A DNA stretch of 64,000 nucleotides from UBA1847 sp942492205 (GCA_942492205.1 CALODT010000001.1:1178001-1242000); one strand, 5' to 3'; shown: positions 27,401-35,107, counted from the first letter of the stretch. Translations and numbers: made by a program. The notes: a model not told the origin generated them from the sequence alone.

Positions 27401-27780
27401 ACCATGACGCCCGCGTAGGCGCCAATGCCGCTCATACGTAATGTCGCGTCAGTGCAGACAAACGCGGCTTCATTGACGAACTGGGTGTTGGTGCCACCTA
27501 CGCAGCTGGGCTCGACGTCCAGCGTCGTCCAGTAAAACTTGTCGGTGTCACATGAGCCCGTATACGTCTGCGTATTGTCATACGGCCGGGTCGTGTCAAC
27601 CGGATCACCCATACTTCCCGACGTATCGAGAATGAACATGATGTTCGGCGGCGTCGCCTCGGTGTTACCCGGGTCCACGACGAGCACTTCTGTGTCGTCC
27701 GCGACGGCGGGCGCTCCGGCCACCATCGTCACGAACAATGACGTAGCGATCGATAATATCTTGTTGGTTCGATTCTTCAT
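24412..27780 (-). CDS. pilY1: Type IV pilus tip protein PilY1, copy 1 (operon-proximal)
   Basis: From the ATG at 27780 the protein has 1122 residues with a signal peptide (about 1-27). The MIDAS-like DTSGS is at 52-56, the same position as in copy 2. The vWA-like region is followed by AFNRTQ-type (VNTFNRTQNLNDLYIS) and WPGNLKKY motifs, and a C-terminal propeller with DLDENGIVDGDDFIYVIFG calcium-loop-like sequence. It ends VRTLWTQDGIE exactly as copy 2. A 27-residue upstream extension in the open frame is not signal-like and is rejected. Two full PilY1 proteins in one operon suggest tip variants or a heteromeric tip. Confidence 0.92.
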   Translation of the reverse strand: MKNRTNKILSIATSLFVTMVAGAPAVADDTEVLVVDPGNTEATPPNIMFILDTSGSMGDPVDTTRPYDNTQTYTGSCDTDKFYWTTLDVEPSCVGGTNTQFVNEAAFVCTDATLRMSGIGAYAGVMVQYRADSGGATRWQQLEIGNATGLVECQNDSGVHGNGVSGDYFAQAGSDLSPFTSDPAAELAWGSGDATQPYTMYDGNYLNWKENPVTASIPKIDIMKAVTKNLMNAIEDVNVGVMRFTGSDGGRVLHAISPLNDDRTQILAKINGLADGGATPLAEALYESALYWRGLGADYGNLQLETDTASPNFGMPVGDIDPKAFVGQAPGTYQSPSMPVCTRNFNVLLSDGQPVNDAGAQTKALNLPGFVPAACDGTGDGRCLDDISEYLSTVDISATTAGPQVVTTHTIGFDIDLPILKSTAERSGGDYYLAENAESLTTVLMRIIESIVDKGLSFTAPAVAVNTFNRTQNLNDLYISTFLPTAKVHWPGNLKKYKIVDGVITDDKDEAAVDPDSGFFKNTARSIWTPVGTNDGTDVTIGGAAGKLPLSDDRKVYTNNGTFSNLSSGNNVLTPSNIDDFTDADFGLTGAPGEPTREEVIRWARGQDILDEDNDGLTTDTRYSMGDPLHSQPAAVAYGTDPADPDVVVFTATNDGYFHAIDGDTGVELWSFIPKQFLPNLPELMLNGNSTYKQYGIDGDIVPIIADLDENGIVDGDDFIYVIFGLRRGGTEYYALDITDKDQPTLLWTASYPESGQSWSKPVVARVDLVHNGLNEQKAVVIVGEGYDTVHDTAALPSNPDNVGAGIAMLDLVTGERLWRAGRADADLELPDMTRSFVSQVRAVDFSGDGFIDRMYAIDVGGQLFRFDLYRDKAPAELVAGGVIARFGGEGVASAGATDTRRFYSAPDVSLFTDKVLNRRFLAIGVGSGYRAHPLDTSANDKYYSLRDPDLFAKLDQDAYDNYDIALDGDMVEVSGQVNTQIGANDRGWKFSFPAGQMMLSASATFDNSVFFIGYAPDVAAAVTCQVAPGNNYLYRVNVANGDPVANNLDTMTPGESNAARTTALQQGGIAPTPAFLFPGAPDPCTGAACSPPPIGCVGVECFNPGFENNPVRTLWTQDGIE

Positions 27781-27811
27781 GATTCTGTCCCCAGTGTCCT
27801 TTCCGAGTCGC

Positions 27812-28156
27812 TTATTGTGTGTAAACAAACACTTTGGCGATCGTGTTGCTCTGGATATCACGTCGTACGTTCACGACGTTGCTTGGATCCAGCCGCATTG
27901 CATCGATGGCAAGCCGGAAGTCTTCGAGGCGCATGCTCTTGCCATCAATGGCGTAGACCGTGCGCTCTGTTACACGATACGTTTCGTAATCGCAGTCGTC
28001 GCATTCCTTAACCGTAATCGTGCCACCTGGGCTGCTGGGAAGGCGTACCGAGTTCACCAGGACTTCGTAGGTGCGGGTCGGCGCGTAGTTTTGTGCGATC
28101 GCGGTGGTGCTCATAAAGAGCAACAGTGAAAGCAGGGCGGTTGTCGTTATTCTCAT
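27812..28156 (-). CDS. Small exported protein of the PilY1-associated module, copy 1
   Basis: From the ATG at 28156 (GGAG upstream) it has 114 residues with a signal peptide (MRITTTALLSLLLFMSTTAIA). The mature part has SVRLPSSPGGTITVKEC, a CDDC pair and a YAIDGKSMRLEDFR segment, then a strand-rich end (SNTIAKVFVYT). It is clearly related to the protein at 23949-24284, at low identity. It sits between pilX and pilY1 copy 1, so each pilY1 is preceded by one member of this family. Function is unknown; an export-linked partner of PilY1 is inferred from context only. Confidence 0.65.
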   Translation of the reverse strand: MRITTTALLSLLLFMSTTAIAQNYAPTRTYEVLVNSVRLPSSPGGTITVKECDDCDYETYRVTERTVYAIDGKSMRLEDFRLAIDAMRLDPSNVVNVRRDIQSNTIAKVFVYTQ

Positions 28157-28176
28157 AATCGTGCTCCGTGCCAATT

Positions 28177-28680
28177 CTAGAGTCCGCCCAGCGAATCGTC
28201 GCCAGGGCCAACCACGTAAAAAGCTTGTGTATGCAGTGCGCTTGCGTCGCGGTCAGTATCACTGCCCGGTGCGCGGCTGGACTTCGCTTCCGAGGTCGCG
28301 AGAAAGTGATAGGCCGAAATACCACCACCACCCACACCCAGGCTGAATGCGGCGTCGGGTACGAAAGAACTGCCCTCGGTGATCAGCATTGTCTGGTAAG
28401 CGTCGTGTGTGCTGCCGCTTACATAGGCGCTGCCGAGGTCCAACGGCGTCGAAGACGGGATGAACCGGCCCCTTGCCATGACGTTCTCGAGGCCCGTTTC
28501 GGCGGCCTGGAAAGCGAACTCATAGTTCTGGTCGTTACGGGCCATTGCGAGTTCCGTCGTCGCGGTGTTCATGCCCGAGATCGCCAGCGTCGTTATGACG
28601 ACGAGAAGTAGCAGGCTGATAACGAGCACGGCACCCTGTTGCCGGTTTCGCTTCAAAATCGTTTGATTATTGGTCTTCAT
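28177..28680 (-). CDS. pilX: Type IV pilus minor pilin PilX
   Basis: The protein has 167 residues. The N-terminus has QQGAVLVISLLLLVVITTLA, the PilX_N form of the pilin helix in which position 5 is not Glu, followed by ELAMARNDQNYEFAFQAAETGLE typical of PilX. PilX joins PilV, PilW and PilE in the priming complex capped by PilY1. It is 14 bp downstream of pilW and 20 bp upstream of the small exported protein gene. Confidence 0.88.
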   Translation of the reverse strand: MKTNNQTILKRNRQQGAVLVISLLLLVVITTLAISGMNTATTELAMARNDQNYEFAFQAAETGLENVMARGRFIPSSTPLDLGSAYVSGSTHDAYQTMLITEGSSFVPDAAFSLGVGGGGISAYHFLATSEAKSSRAPGSDTDRDASALHTQAFYVVGPGDDSLGGL

Positions 28681-28694
28681 AAATATTCTCTCGA

Positions 28695-29726
28695 TCAGGA
28701 TCTGGCGTTACGCAAAAGTATGGTCTTGGATACCTGCATCCGACGGTAGCCATCGTTGAGGTTGCCGAGGTCGACATCGCCTGGCGTGTAGTCCGTCGTG
28801 TCCTGGACGTTCGGCTCACGGGATACACCGCGTACGATCATCCAGACACGTGCCGTGATCACCACGGCGCCCGGCACGTAGCCACTGGAGGCATTCGGGT
28901 CGTAAATCGGGTCGCCTGGATTGACGTACCGGTCTACGGTGTTGTCGCCGTTCACATCGACTCCGAGTTGCAGCTGGATATTCTCCACCCCGGGCGCGAC
29001 CTCCTGGTCCTGGACCACGGAAGCACCGGCATCAATGGTGAGCGTCTTGCGCCGAAGCGTCGGTGTGTTCGGTATCAACTCGGATTCCTGCGCAACGTAG
29101 TAGCTGTTCACGAGCAGATTGTGGGTGGCTGACTCGTCGTCCGGCGTCGCGGGAAACGCAGGATCGGCCGCAGGGTCGAACGGATCCGGGACCACGCCGT
29201 TGTTGAACAGTACCCCGCCAATGCGCGAGGTTTGGATCTGCAGCCGGCCGTTCGCGGGGAGTACCGGTGCGACCGTGGCTCTGCGCACTGTAATAATGTC
29301 CGAGTTCCCCTGCGCGGTGCCTGCGTTAGCCGTCGGCAGGCAGGCAAGACCAAAGGCGTTGTTGTTGCCGTCGATCGGCTTTGCGAGGTCAATCACCCAG
29401 CGCGCGCCACAGTCCTGCGCGGACGACGGGACGACGCCCTCAGGATCGTCAACGCCAATCTGGGCGCGGCCCTCTATCATGAGACCGCGACTGTTGCGGC
29501 CCCAGTTGCTGGCCATGCGCAGGTCGGCCTCGATGGTATCCATCGCGAACTGCGCCGTTTCCTGCACGCGCGCGATCGACTCGTTCACAATGAAGGCTTC
29601 ACGGCTCTGTTGGTAGATCGTGATCGCGCCAATCATCAGGAATGATCCTATCGCCAGTGCGACCATCAACTCGGTGAGTGTCAGACCGGCTTGACGATGG
29701 GCTTTGAATTTCGTGGAGGACTGCAT
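28695..29726 (-). CDS. pilW: Type IV pilus minor pilin PilW
   Basis: The ATG at 29726 has AAGAAGGT about 7 nt ahead and gives 343 residues. A GTG at 29735 is in frame but sits on the ribosome site. The leader ends RQAG, then LTLTELMVALAIGSFLMIGA with Glu5 for PilD processing. The long C-terminal part has the PilW domain (PF16074-type) around VQDQEVAPGVENIQLQLGVD. It belongs to the minor-pilin priming complex and lies between pilV and pilX. Confidence 0.88.
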   Translation of the reverse strand: MQSSTKFKAHRQAGLTLTELMVALAIGSFLMIGAITIYQQSREAFIVNESIARVQETAQFAMDTIEADLRMASNWGRNSRGLMIEGRAQIGVDDPEGVVPSSAQDCGARWVIDLAKPIDGNNNAFGLACLPTANAGTAQGNSDIITVRRATVAPVLPANGRLQIQTSRIGGVLFNNGVVPDPFDPAADPAFPATPDDESATHNLLVNSYYVAQESELIPNTPTLRRKTLTIDAGASVVQDQEVAPGVENIQLQLGVDVNGDNTVDRYVNPGDPIYDPNASSGYVPGAVVITARVWMIVRGVSREPNVQDTTDYTPGDVDLGNLNDGYRRMQVSKTILLRNARS

Positions 29727-29739
29727 ACGTTGCACCTTC

Positions 29740-30213
29740 TTAAAACGGGTTTACCGGTATGATGATTTCGTAGCTGGGAGAGCCTTCGCCCGCTTCAGCC
29801 CAGCTCACCGTAATGCGGTACGTGTTCGGTGTGACGGCATTGTCAAAAACGACCGCAACGCTGCCATTGGGCAGCATCTCGTCTGCCTGGGTCAGCCACA
29901 GATCGATGTCGTTAGCTGCCATCTGTGCCGGGTTGCAATCGACATTGCCGAGCACGCAGTTGTTGTTACCGCGATCGCCCATGTAGTCCGCGCCGCCACC
30001 CGGATTGGCGCGAATTCGATCAGCGACGTCGCTGGCAAGTGTTACCGCATGGTGACGAAACGTCGACGTACGACCTGCTTTCATCCCTTCCACATACAGA
30101 CCGGCAATGCCGAGCATGCCAACGGACATGATGACCAGGGCGATCAACACTTCGACCAGCGAGAAGCCGGCCTGATTGTGAATCGTGCGAAATTGTCTTT
30201 TGCTTAATATCAT
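29740..30213 (-). CDS. pilV: Type IV pilus minor pilin PilV
   Basis: From the ATG at 30213 it has 157 residues. The leader ends NQAG, and the mature FSLVEVLIALVIMSVGMLGI carries Glu5. The GIAGLYVEGMKAGRTS segment matches PilV_C. It has three or four Cys-containing loop residues (NNCVLGNVDCNP). It is followed 13 bp later by pilW, in the standard fimT/pilV/pilW/pilX order. A start seven codons upstream is possible but has no better ribosome site. Confidence 0.88.
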   Translation of the reverse strand: MILSKRQFRTIHNQAGFSLVEVLIALVIMSVGMLGIAGLYVEGMKAGRTSTFRHHAVTLASDVADRIRANPGGGADYMGDRGNNNCVLGNVDCNPAQMAANDIDLWLTQADEMLPNGSVAVVFDNAVTPNTYRITVSWAEAGEGSPSYEIIIPVNPF

Positions 30214-30253
30214 TGCTTCAGGTCCTTGCCACACAAGAGCTTTCGAATCTGCG

Positions 30254-30859
30254 CTATTCGCAGGCGAAGCTGCCGTTGTCGTCGAGTACTTCCTGGATCA
30301 TGCTCAAATCGCGCTGGATCGTCGCTCGTCCCATGGGCGTTACCACAAAAAGGCGCGCCGCGGAGTTGCCGCCGGCGGCCACACCGTTGGCGCGCTTGTC
30401 ACACAGGACTACCTGCGACAGGGGCGTCGCGGCACCAACCTGGCCGCGGCCAAGTCCTGATCCGGCAAAGCCGAAATACTTGGCGTCACCGACGACATTC
30501 ATGAAGACACCGTCCGGCATTGCCGGCATCTGCCGAAGGATGGTGTCGCCGCCATCCACGGTAATGTCCCCGTCCTGGTCGAGAAACACGATGTAGCCGT
30601 CGTCCCAGTCGCCCGAACAGCTTGGCGTTGCCGTCATCGAGTTGGCGCTGGCGCAGAGGGTGATGAAGGTCTTGGCTCGAGAAGCCTCACTGCGCGCGAA
30701 GTGGAACGCCGCGTGCAAGTCGTTGGCGGTACCGGTCATACGGCTGTTCTGGCTGTACTCAATCATGTTGGGTACGCCGATGGCCGATACAACGCCGACG
30801 ATCGTGAGCGTTATCATGAGTTCGTAGAGCGTGAAGCCCTTTTGGGATGTCTTGTTCAT
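30254..30859 (-). CDS. Type IV pseudopilin of the FimT/GspH family (first of two in the operon by map position)
   Basis: From the ATG at 30859 it has 201 residues. The leader ends SQKG, then FTLYELMITLTIVGVVSAIG with Glu5. The globular part follows the GspH/FimT pattern, with FHFARSEASRAKTFITLCAS, CSGDWDDGYIVFLDQDGD and a C-terminal VVTPMGRATIQ strand. FimT-type minor pilins take part in pilus priming and, in some bacteria, DNA binding for competence. The C-terminus lacks an obvious extra basic patch. It lies 40 bp upstream of pilV. Confidence 0.85.
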   Translation of the reverse strand: MNKTSQKGFTLYELMITLTIVGVVSAIGVPNMIEYSQNSRMTGTANDLHAAFHFARSEASRAKTFITLCASANSMTATPSCSGDWDDGYIVFLDQDGDITVDGGDTILRQMPAMPDGVFMNVVGDAKYFGFAGSGLGRGQVGAATPLSQVVLCDKRANGVAAGGNSAARLFVVTPMGRATIQRDLSMIQEVLDDNGSFACE

Positions 30860-30958
30860 GGCGGCCACTATAAAGAGCGGCCGTGAGCAGCGCGACACTA
30901 TCCGACAAGCGGCCGGGCGAAGCCGACAAACGGTCGATTTCGGCCATCTGCACTTAAC

Positions 30959-31492
30959 TTAATCCGCGCAGGTGTACGGCTGGCCTCGCAGCGTCGCGAG
31001 AGCCACTCTCGGCCGGCCCGTATAGCTGATAACAAGGCCCTTCGGCGGAATCCGGCCGGCTCTGTCGCAAACGACGATGGTGCCGTTGGTTGCCCGCAGA
31101 AACGTGGAACGCAGCGTAAATGCCCGGCGGTTGGCCCTGATGACCACACTCCCACTGACGTCGTGCCGCCTGAGGACCGGCTCGTTTGCGTCCACGCGTG
31201 GCGGCGAATCGCGATCCTTGTTTTCGAACATCAGCCAGCCCGCTGTCCAGTCCGTTGCGTCGAGGCATTGCAGCCCGTCGCGGCTGGGGCAGATGGAGAC
31301 GACCTTGCGGCGCATGATCGACTCTTTTCGAGCCAGGTGTATGGCGTGAAAAAGGGCGTTGATTTCAACCAGCTGACGCTGCCGGGCCAGCATGGCTTCG
31401 AAGGAGGGCACGCCGATCGCGACCAGCATGGCAACCACCGAGGTGGTGACAAGCAATTCGTAGAGCGAGTAGCCGGTGGATCGCCGCGCCAT
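30959..31492 (-). CDS. fimT: Type IV pseudopilin of the FimT/GspH family, operon-first gene
   Basis: The ATG at 31492 has a strong AAGGAGG site (31499-31505, minus strand). The protein has 177 residues. The leader ends RSTG, then YSLYELLVTTSVVAMLVAIG with Glu5. The GspH/FimT body has NALFHAIHLARKESIMRRKVV, CDRAGRIPPKG and a final YTCAD. It is quite basic, which in FimT proteins can support DNA binding. It is the first gene of the minus-strand pilus operon and diverges from the fur-like gene. The 99-bp gap to the next pseudopilin is the longest within the operon's 5' half. Confidence 0.83.
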   Translation of the reverse strand: MARRSTGYSLYELLVTTSVVAMLVAIGVPSFEAMLARQRQLVEINALFHAIHLARKESIMRRKVVSICPSRDGLQCLDATDWTAGWLMFENKDRDSPPRVDANEPVLRRHDVSGSVVIRANRRAFTLRSTFLRATNGTIVVCDRAGRIPPKGLVISYTGRPRVALATLRGQPYTCAD

Positions 31493-31652
31493 GGTGGACC
31501 TCCTTGTCCTGGCCACATTATCGGTCTTGGGCGTGCGATGAAGCTGCTGCCCAATATCGGCAATACCCGCGGAAAGACCGTTGGGAGCCTGCCGCCGGCG
31601 CCCGGTGACATGGTATCCTTGGCAACAATTCCGGATTCATAGGACGTTACGC

Positions 31653-32060
31653 ATGGCGCGCTCCGACATCCTCGAAAAATTCGCCAGCTATGGCATCAAG
31701 CCAACCCCCCAGCGAGTGAGAATTGCAGACATCCTGCTCGAAAAGCCCCAGCACCTGTCTGCCGAGCAGATCCTCGACCGGCTGCGCGAATCAGGCAGTG
31801 CCGTATCGAAGGCAACCGTCTATAACACGCTGAATTTGTTCGGGGAACGGGGGCTGGTCAGGGAACTCAGCGTCGACCCCGAACGCCGCTATTACGACTC
31901 GTCGAACTTCCCGCATCACCACTTCTATAACGTGGATACCTGCGAATTGACCGATATCGACGAAAGCGATGTCCTCTTCAGCGCCTTGCCGCCGTTGCCC
32001 GAGGGCACAGAAAGCCAGAGTGTCGAGGTGCTCATCAAGGTGCGTCGCCGGCGCGATTAA
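31653..32060 (+). CDS. Fur-family transcriptional regulator, Irr-like
   Basis: From the ATG at 31653 it has 135 residues. The N-terminal winged helix (IKPTPQRVRIADILLEK, SKATVYNTLNLF) is Fur-family. The dimerisation half has an HHH cluster at 88-90 followed by FYNVDTCELTDID. Only one Cys is present, so the structural CxxC zinc pairs of classical Fur are missing. The ending PEGTESQSVEVLIKVRRR resembles Irr (haem-responsive) proteins. The regulated metal or haem signal is inferred. It is divergent from the pilus operon with about 160 bp between, so it may control that operon or only itself. The Irr subclass is moderately sure; the family is sure. Confidence 0.85.
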   Translation: MARSDILEKFASYGIKPTPQRVRIADILLEKPQHLSAEQILDRLRESGSAVSKATVYNTLNLFGERGLVRELSVDPERRYYDSSNFPHHHFYNVDTCELTDIDESDVLFSALPPLPEGTESQSVEVLIKVRRRRD

Positions 32061-32097
32061 TTGGCCCCGGGGCCTTTTCGCACCGCGCCGGCGAGGC

Positions 32098-32103
32098 TAT
32101 ACT
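32098..32103 (+). promoter_or_regulatory. Likely -10 element of tRNA-Thr
   Basis: TATACT lies 17 nt before the mature tRNA 5' end. The -35 position (about 32075-32080, TTTTCG) matches consensus poorly, so only the -10 is called. Confidence 0.4.
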
Positions 32104-32120
32104 TCGCGCCGCTTGTCAGT

Positions 32121-32196
32121 GCCGGATTAGCTCAGTCGGTAGAGCACATCATTCGTAATGATGGGGTCAGGTGTTCGAATCACCTATCCGGCACCA
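32121..32196 (+). tRNA. tRNA-Thr (anticodon CGT)
   Basis: A complete 76-nt cloverleaf: acceptor GCCGGAT/ATCCGGC, D-arm GCTC/GAGC, anticodon stem CATCA/TGATG around loop TTCGTAA (anticodon CGT), T-arm AGGTG/CACCT with loop TTCGAAT, and encoded ACCA end. It closely resembles E. coli thrW-type tRNA. Confidence 0.97.
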
Positions 32197-32510
32197 TTTC
32201 TTCCCGGTGAGCGCTCGCCAACCAGGCCCGGGGGTATTCGCAGAAATACTCGATGTCACACTCGCCTGACTGCTCCGGCTTTTCGACCTTAAGCCATCAA
32301 CAACGTGCGGCTTGGCGTAAGCTCAATTAATGTTTACGTGGAAGCGATCGGGCGAGCAGCTGGCGCGAAAAATCATGGCTCTGTTTGTGGGCACGCTGGG
32401 CCACGGCAGGGTAGCTGGCAACACGCACGCCAAGCGCTGCAAATGATTATGGATGAAATATCTCCGCAAGGCGGTTACTCTTTGTCGACGCACGGACAGG
32501 GCCCGGATTA
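32197..32510. other. Intergenic stretch without a convincing gene
   Basis: These 314 bp lie between tRNA-Thr and the TPR membrane protein. A short open frame (32305-32511, GTG start) ends exactly at the next start codon but has no recognisable features and no clear ribosome site. No terminator with a T-tail was seen. AT-rich patches near 32330 and 32455 could hold the promoter of the next gene. Confidence 0.5.
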
Positions 32511-34301
32511 ATGTCGTTTTTTCAGGAGCTTAAGCGCCGCAACGTGTTTCGCGTTGCCGTTGCGTATATTATCGTCGGCTGGCTTGTTCTGCAGGTTGGC
32601 GACACGCTGGTGCCGGCGCTGCATCTTCCGCAATGGTTCAACTCCGGCATCGCGTTGCTGCTGATCCTGGGATTTCCGATCGCTGTCCTGTTTGCGTGGG
32701 CGTTCGAGCTGACCCCGGAAGGCGTGAAGCTGGAACGCAATGTGGATCGTTCGGCGTCCATAACCGATCGGACCGGCCAGAAGCTCAACCTGTCGATCAT
32801 CGTCTTACTCAGCCTCGCGGTCGGCTACTTCGCAGTTGACAAGTTTGTGCTGGCACCCGAGCGAAGCTTGGCTGAATCGGCCGGTTCGGCTGCAAGCGCG
32901 CCTAGCGAGACGTCGATCGCTGTGTTGCCCTTCGTGAATATGAGCGACGACGCCAGCAACGAATTTTTCGCCGACGGCATCACCGAAGAATTATTGAATC
33001 TGCTGGCGAAGATTCCAGAGCTTGATGTCACATCACGATCATCTGCCTTCCAGTTCAAGGGCAAGGACATCGACATTCCAACCGTGGCAGCGAAACTCAA
33101 CGTGGCACATGTCCTCGAGGGAAGCGTCCGCAAGGCGGGCATCAAGGTGCGCATTACGGCACAGCTCATCCAGGCCGATAGTGACAAGCACGTCTGGTCC
33201 GAGACTTACGATCGCAATCTGAACGACATCTTCGCGATCCAGGACGAGATTGCTCGCGAGGTCGTAGACGTGCTGCAGCTCACTTTACTGGGCGCTGCGC
33301 CGACTAGCCAGGCGATCGACACGGAGGCGTATTCCCTGTATCTCGAGGGCCTGCATTACCTTGATCGTGATCGCGCTGACGATTGGCCAAAGGCCGAGCA
33401 GCTGTTTTCAAAAGCCCTGCAGATCGTTCCTGACTACTCGCCGGCGCTGCTGGGTAAAGCGCGAGCGCTACGGGAGCAGGCTAATTTCGGCTCTATCAAC
33501 TTGCGCGAAGGAACCGAAGAAGCGCGCAGCCTGGCGATTCGTGCCGCCGAGATGGATCCGTCATCCGCCGAAGCCTGGGCGATGCTCGGCTGGCTTAAAT
33601 ACGTTTACGACTGGGACTGGCCGGGCGCACGGGAGCTTGGCGAAAAAGCGTTGCAGCTCGAGTCGAACAATATCCTTGCGCTGCGCCTGATGACGTATAT
33701 CGAACAATCTGCGGGTCGCCTTGATTCTGCGGAACGATACGGCCTGCGGGCGCTGCAGCATGACCCGCTGGGCCAGGTGACCATTGGCGATGTCGCCGCG
33801 ATGTACTGGTTTAAGGGTGACTTTGAGAATTCAATGCGCCTGACCCGGCGCGGCATGGAACTCAATCCGAATGTGTCCGGTTACCGAGAATGGCTGTCGC
33901 AGCTATACACATTACTCGGAAGGCACGATGAGGCAATGCGCGAACTTCAGGCAGTGAAAGTCGAGGCGAGAGAAAATGCGCTGCACGCAGCCTATGCGGC
34001 GGCATTGTTGTACCACGATGTCGGCCGGCAGGATGAGGCTGCGGCCGCCGTGCAGTACATTATTGATAATTACGGTGCGCCGCTGTCCTACCAGATTGCC
34101 CAGCGTCTTGCCTATCAGGGAAGAGTTGATGAGGCCTTCGAGTGGCTCGATATCGGCTTTGAGGATCGTGACGGTGGCATGACCTACCTGGTGGTCGATC
34201 CGCTCCTCAAGAACCTGCACGGCGACTCGCGCTGGCGCGAGCTACTCAAGCGTATGCGGATGCTTGATTACTGGGACGAGTATCAGCAGCAGAGAGCCTG
34301 A
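32511..34301 (+). CDS. Membrane protein with TolB/FlgO-like domain and TPR repeats (adenylate-cyclase-associated type), 1
   Basis: The protein has 596 residues. The N-terminus FFQELKRRNVFRVAVAYIIV begins a membrane region of about three helices to residue 115. An extracytoplasmic domain (about 140-265) opens SIAVLPFVNMSDDASNEFFA and has GSVRKAGIKVRITAQLIQ and FAIQDEIAREV, typical of TolB-N/FlgO-like domains often annotated as adenylate-cyclase-associated. TPR repeats fill 270-590. No cyclase catalytic domain is present. Such proteins are probably scaffolds or sensors; the partner is unknown. The protein at 39690 has the same architecture. Confidence 0.75.
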   Translation: MSFFQELKRRNVFRVAVAYIIVGWLVLQVGDTLVPALHLPQWFNSGIALLLILGFPIAVLFAWAFELTPEGVKLERNVDRSASITDRTGQKLNLSIIVLLSLAVGYFAVDKFVLAPERSLAESAGSAASAPSETSIAVLPFVNMSDDASNEFFADGITEELLNLLAKIPELDVTSRSSAFQFKGKDIDIPTVAAKLNVAHVLEGSVRKAGIKVRITAQLIQADSDKHVWSETYDRNLNDIFAIQDEIAREVVDVLQLTLLGAAPTSQAIDTEAYSLYLEGLHYLDRDRADDWPKAEQLFSKALQIVPDYSPALLGKARALREQANFGSINLREGTEEARSLAIRAAEMDPSSAEAWAMLGWLKYVYDWDWPGARELGEKALQLESNNILALRLMTYIEQSAGRLDSAERYGLRALQHDPLGQVTIGDVAAMYWFKGDFENSMRLTRRGMELNPNVSGYREWLSQLYTLLGRHDEAMRELQAVKVEARENALHAAYAAALLYHDVGRQDEAAAAVQYIIDNYGAPLSYQIAQRLAYQGRVDEAFEWLDIGFEDRDGGMTYLVVDPLLKNLHGDSRWRELLKRMRMLDYWDEYQQQRA

Positions 34302-34316
34302 GGCGTTCGCCGCGCT

Positions 34317-35009
34317 CTATTCCACTTTGCGCAGGTAATAGTCGAAAGACTCACGACTGCCGTAGCGGTTGTTCAGCAAGAGTATCGCCATGCCCTCGAG
34401 CCAGTGAGCGTTTTCGACGCCGCCAACGTCGACAGGCTCAAGCCCCATGCCGGTCGCGAGCTCGGCGACGAATTTCTTCGCCTTGTCGCTTTCGCCGGCC
34501 AGCGGGATGGATACGGGTCCGCCCGCCGTCTCCGGATAGATCATCTGTTTCCAGCCCAGCGTATTGAAGGCTTTGACAACGTGCGCTTTCGGGGCGAGCT
34601 CCTGGATGATCTGCGTATTCGAGGTCGCGACAGCATGTCGAAACGTCATCTGCTCCACTTGCATAGGGTTGGTCGGATCGATAATGATCTTGCCCGACAG
34701 GTCTCCCAGGCCCTCGACGATGTCGGCCGCCAGCATGCCGGGTACCGCCAGCACCACGACGTCCGCATCAAGCACTGCATCGGCAGGAAGCGTAACAGTC
34801 GCGCTGCCAGCCGTTTCTTCCACCAGCTTTTGCGCCGCGCTGGCGTCTGGCGATCTCGAACCGTAAACGATCGTGTGGCCTTGCTGGGCAAATTCCGGGC
34901 CCAGGGCCGCGGCGACGTTGCCAGTACCGATAACAGCGATCGTCTCTGCGGAAGCGCCGCTGCAGCACACGGCGAAGAGGATGAAGCACAAAAGTCGTCG
35001 GCAGGGCAT
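34317..35009 (-). CDS. Exported NADPH:F420-reductase-like oxidoreductase
   Basis: The protein has 230 residues. A signal peptide (about 1-21, ending SGASA) directly precedes a Rossmann fold with GTGNVA, VYGSRSP, the VVVLAVPGMLAADIVE strand-loop, IIDPTNP, the VVKAFNTLGW segment and PVSIPLAGES. These match the coenzyme F420-dependent NADP oxidoreductase family (NPD/Fno), which normally is cytosolic. If the leader is used, a nucleotide-binding oxidoreductase would be in the periplasm, which is unusual. It converges with the TPR gene and diverges from the acyltransferase. Substrate is unknown. Confidence 0.72.
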   Translation of the reverse strand: MPCRRLLCFILFAVCCSGASAETIAVIGTGNVAAALGPEFAQQGHTIVYGSRSPDASAAQKLVEETAGSATVTLPADAVLDADVVVLAVPGMLAADIVEGLGDLSGKIIIDPTNPMQVEQMTFRHAVATSNTQIIQELAPKAHVVKAFNTLGWKQMIYPETAGGPVSIPLAGESDKAKKFVAELATGMGLEPVDVGGVENAHWLEGMAILLLNNRYGSRESFDYYLRKVE

Positions 35010-35107
35010 GGTAATCCTCCAGTTTGATGTCGGCTATATTCGTGTTTGCCGCAGATTCTGACACAAACTGAGGCATTATTAGGCTCTGCACGGGCGAGGA
35101 GCAGGAG

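Noticed and set aside
32305..32511. 68-codon frame ending on the start codon of the TPR gene
   Set aside because: No ribosome site, no recognisable features, and the GTG start and composition look like chance.
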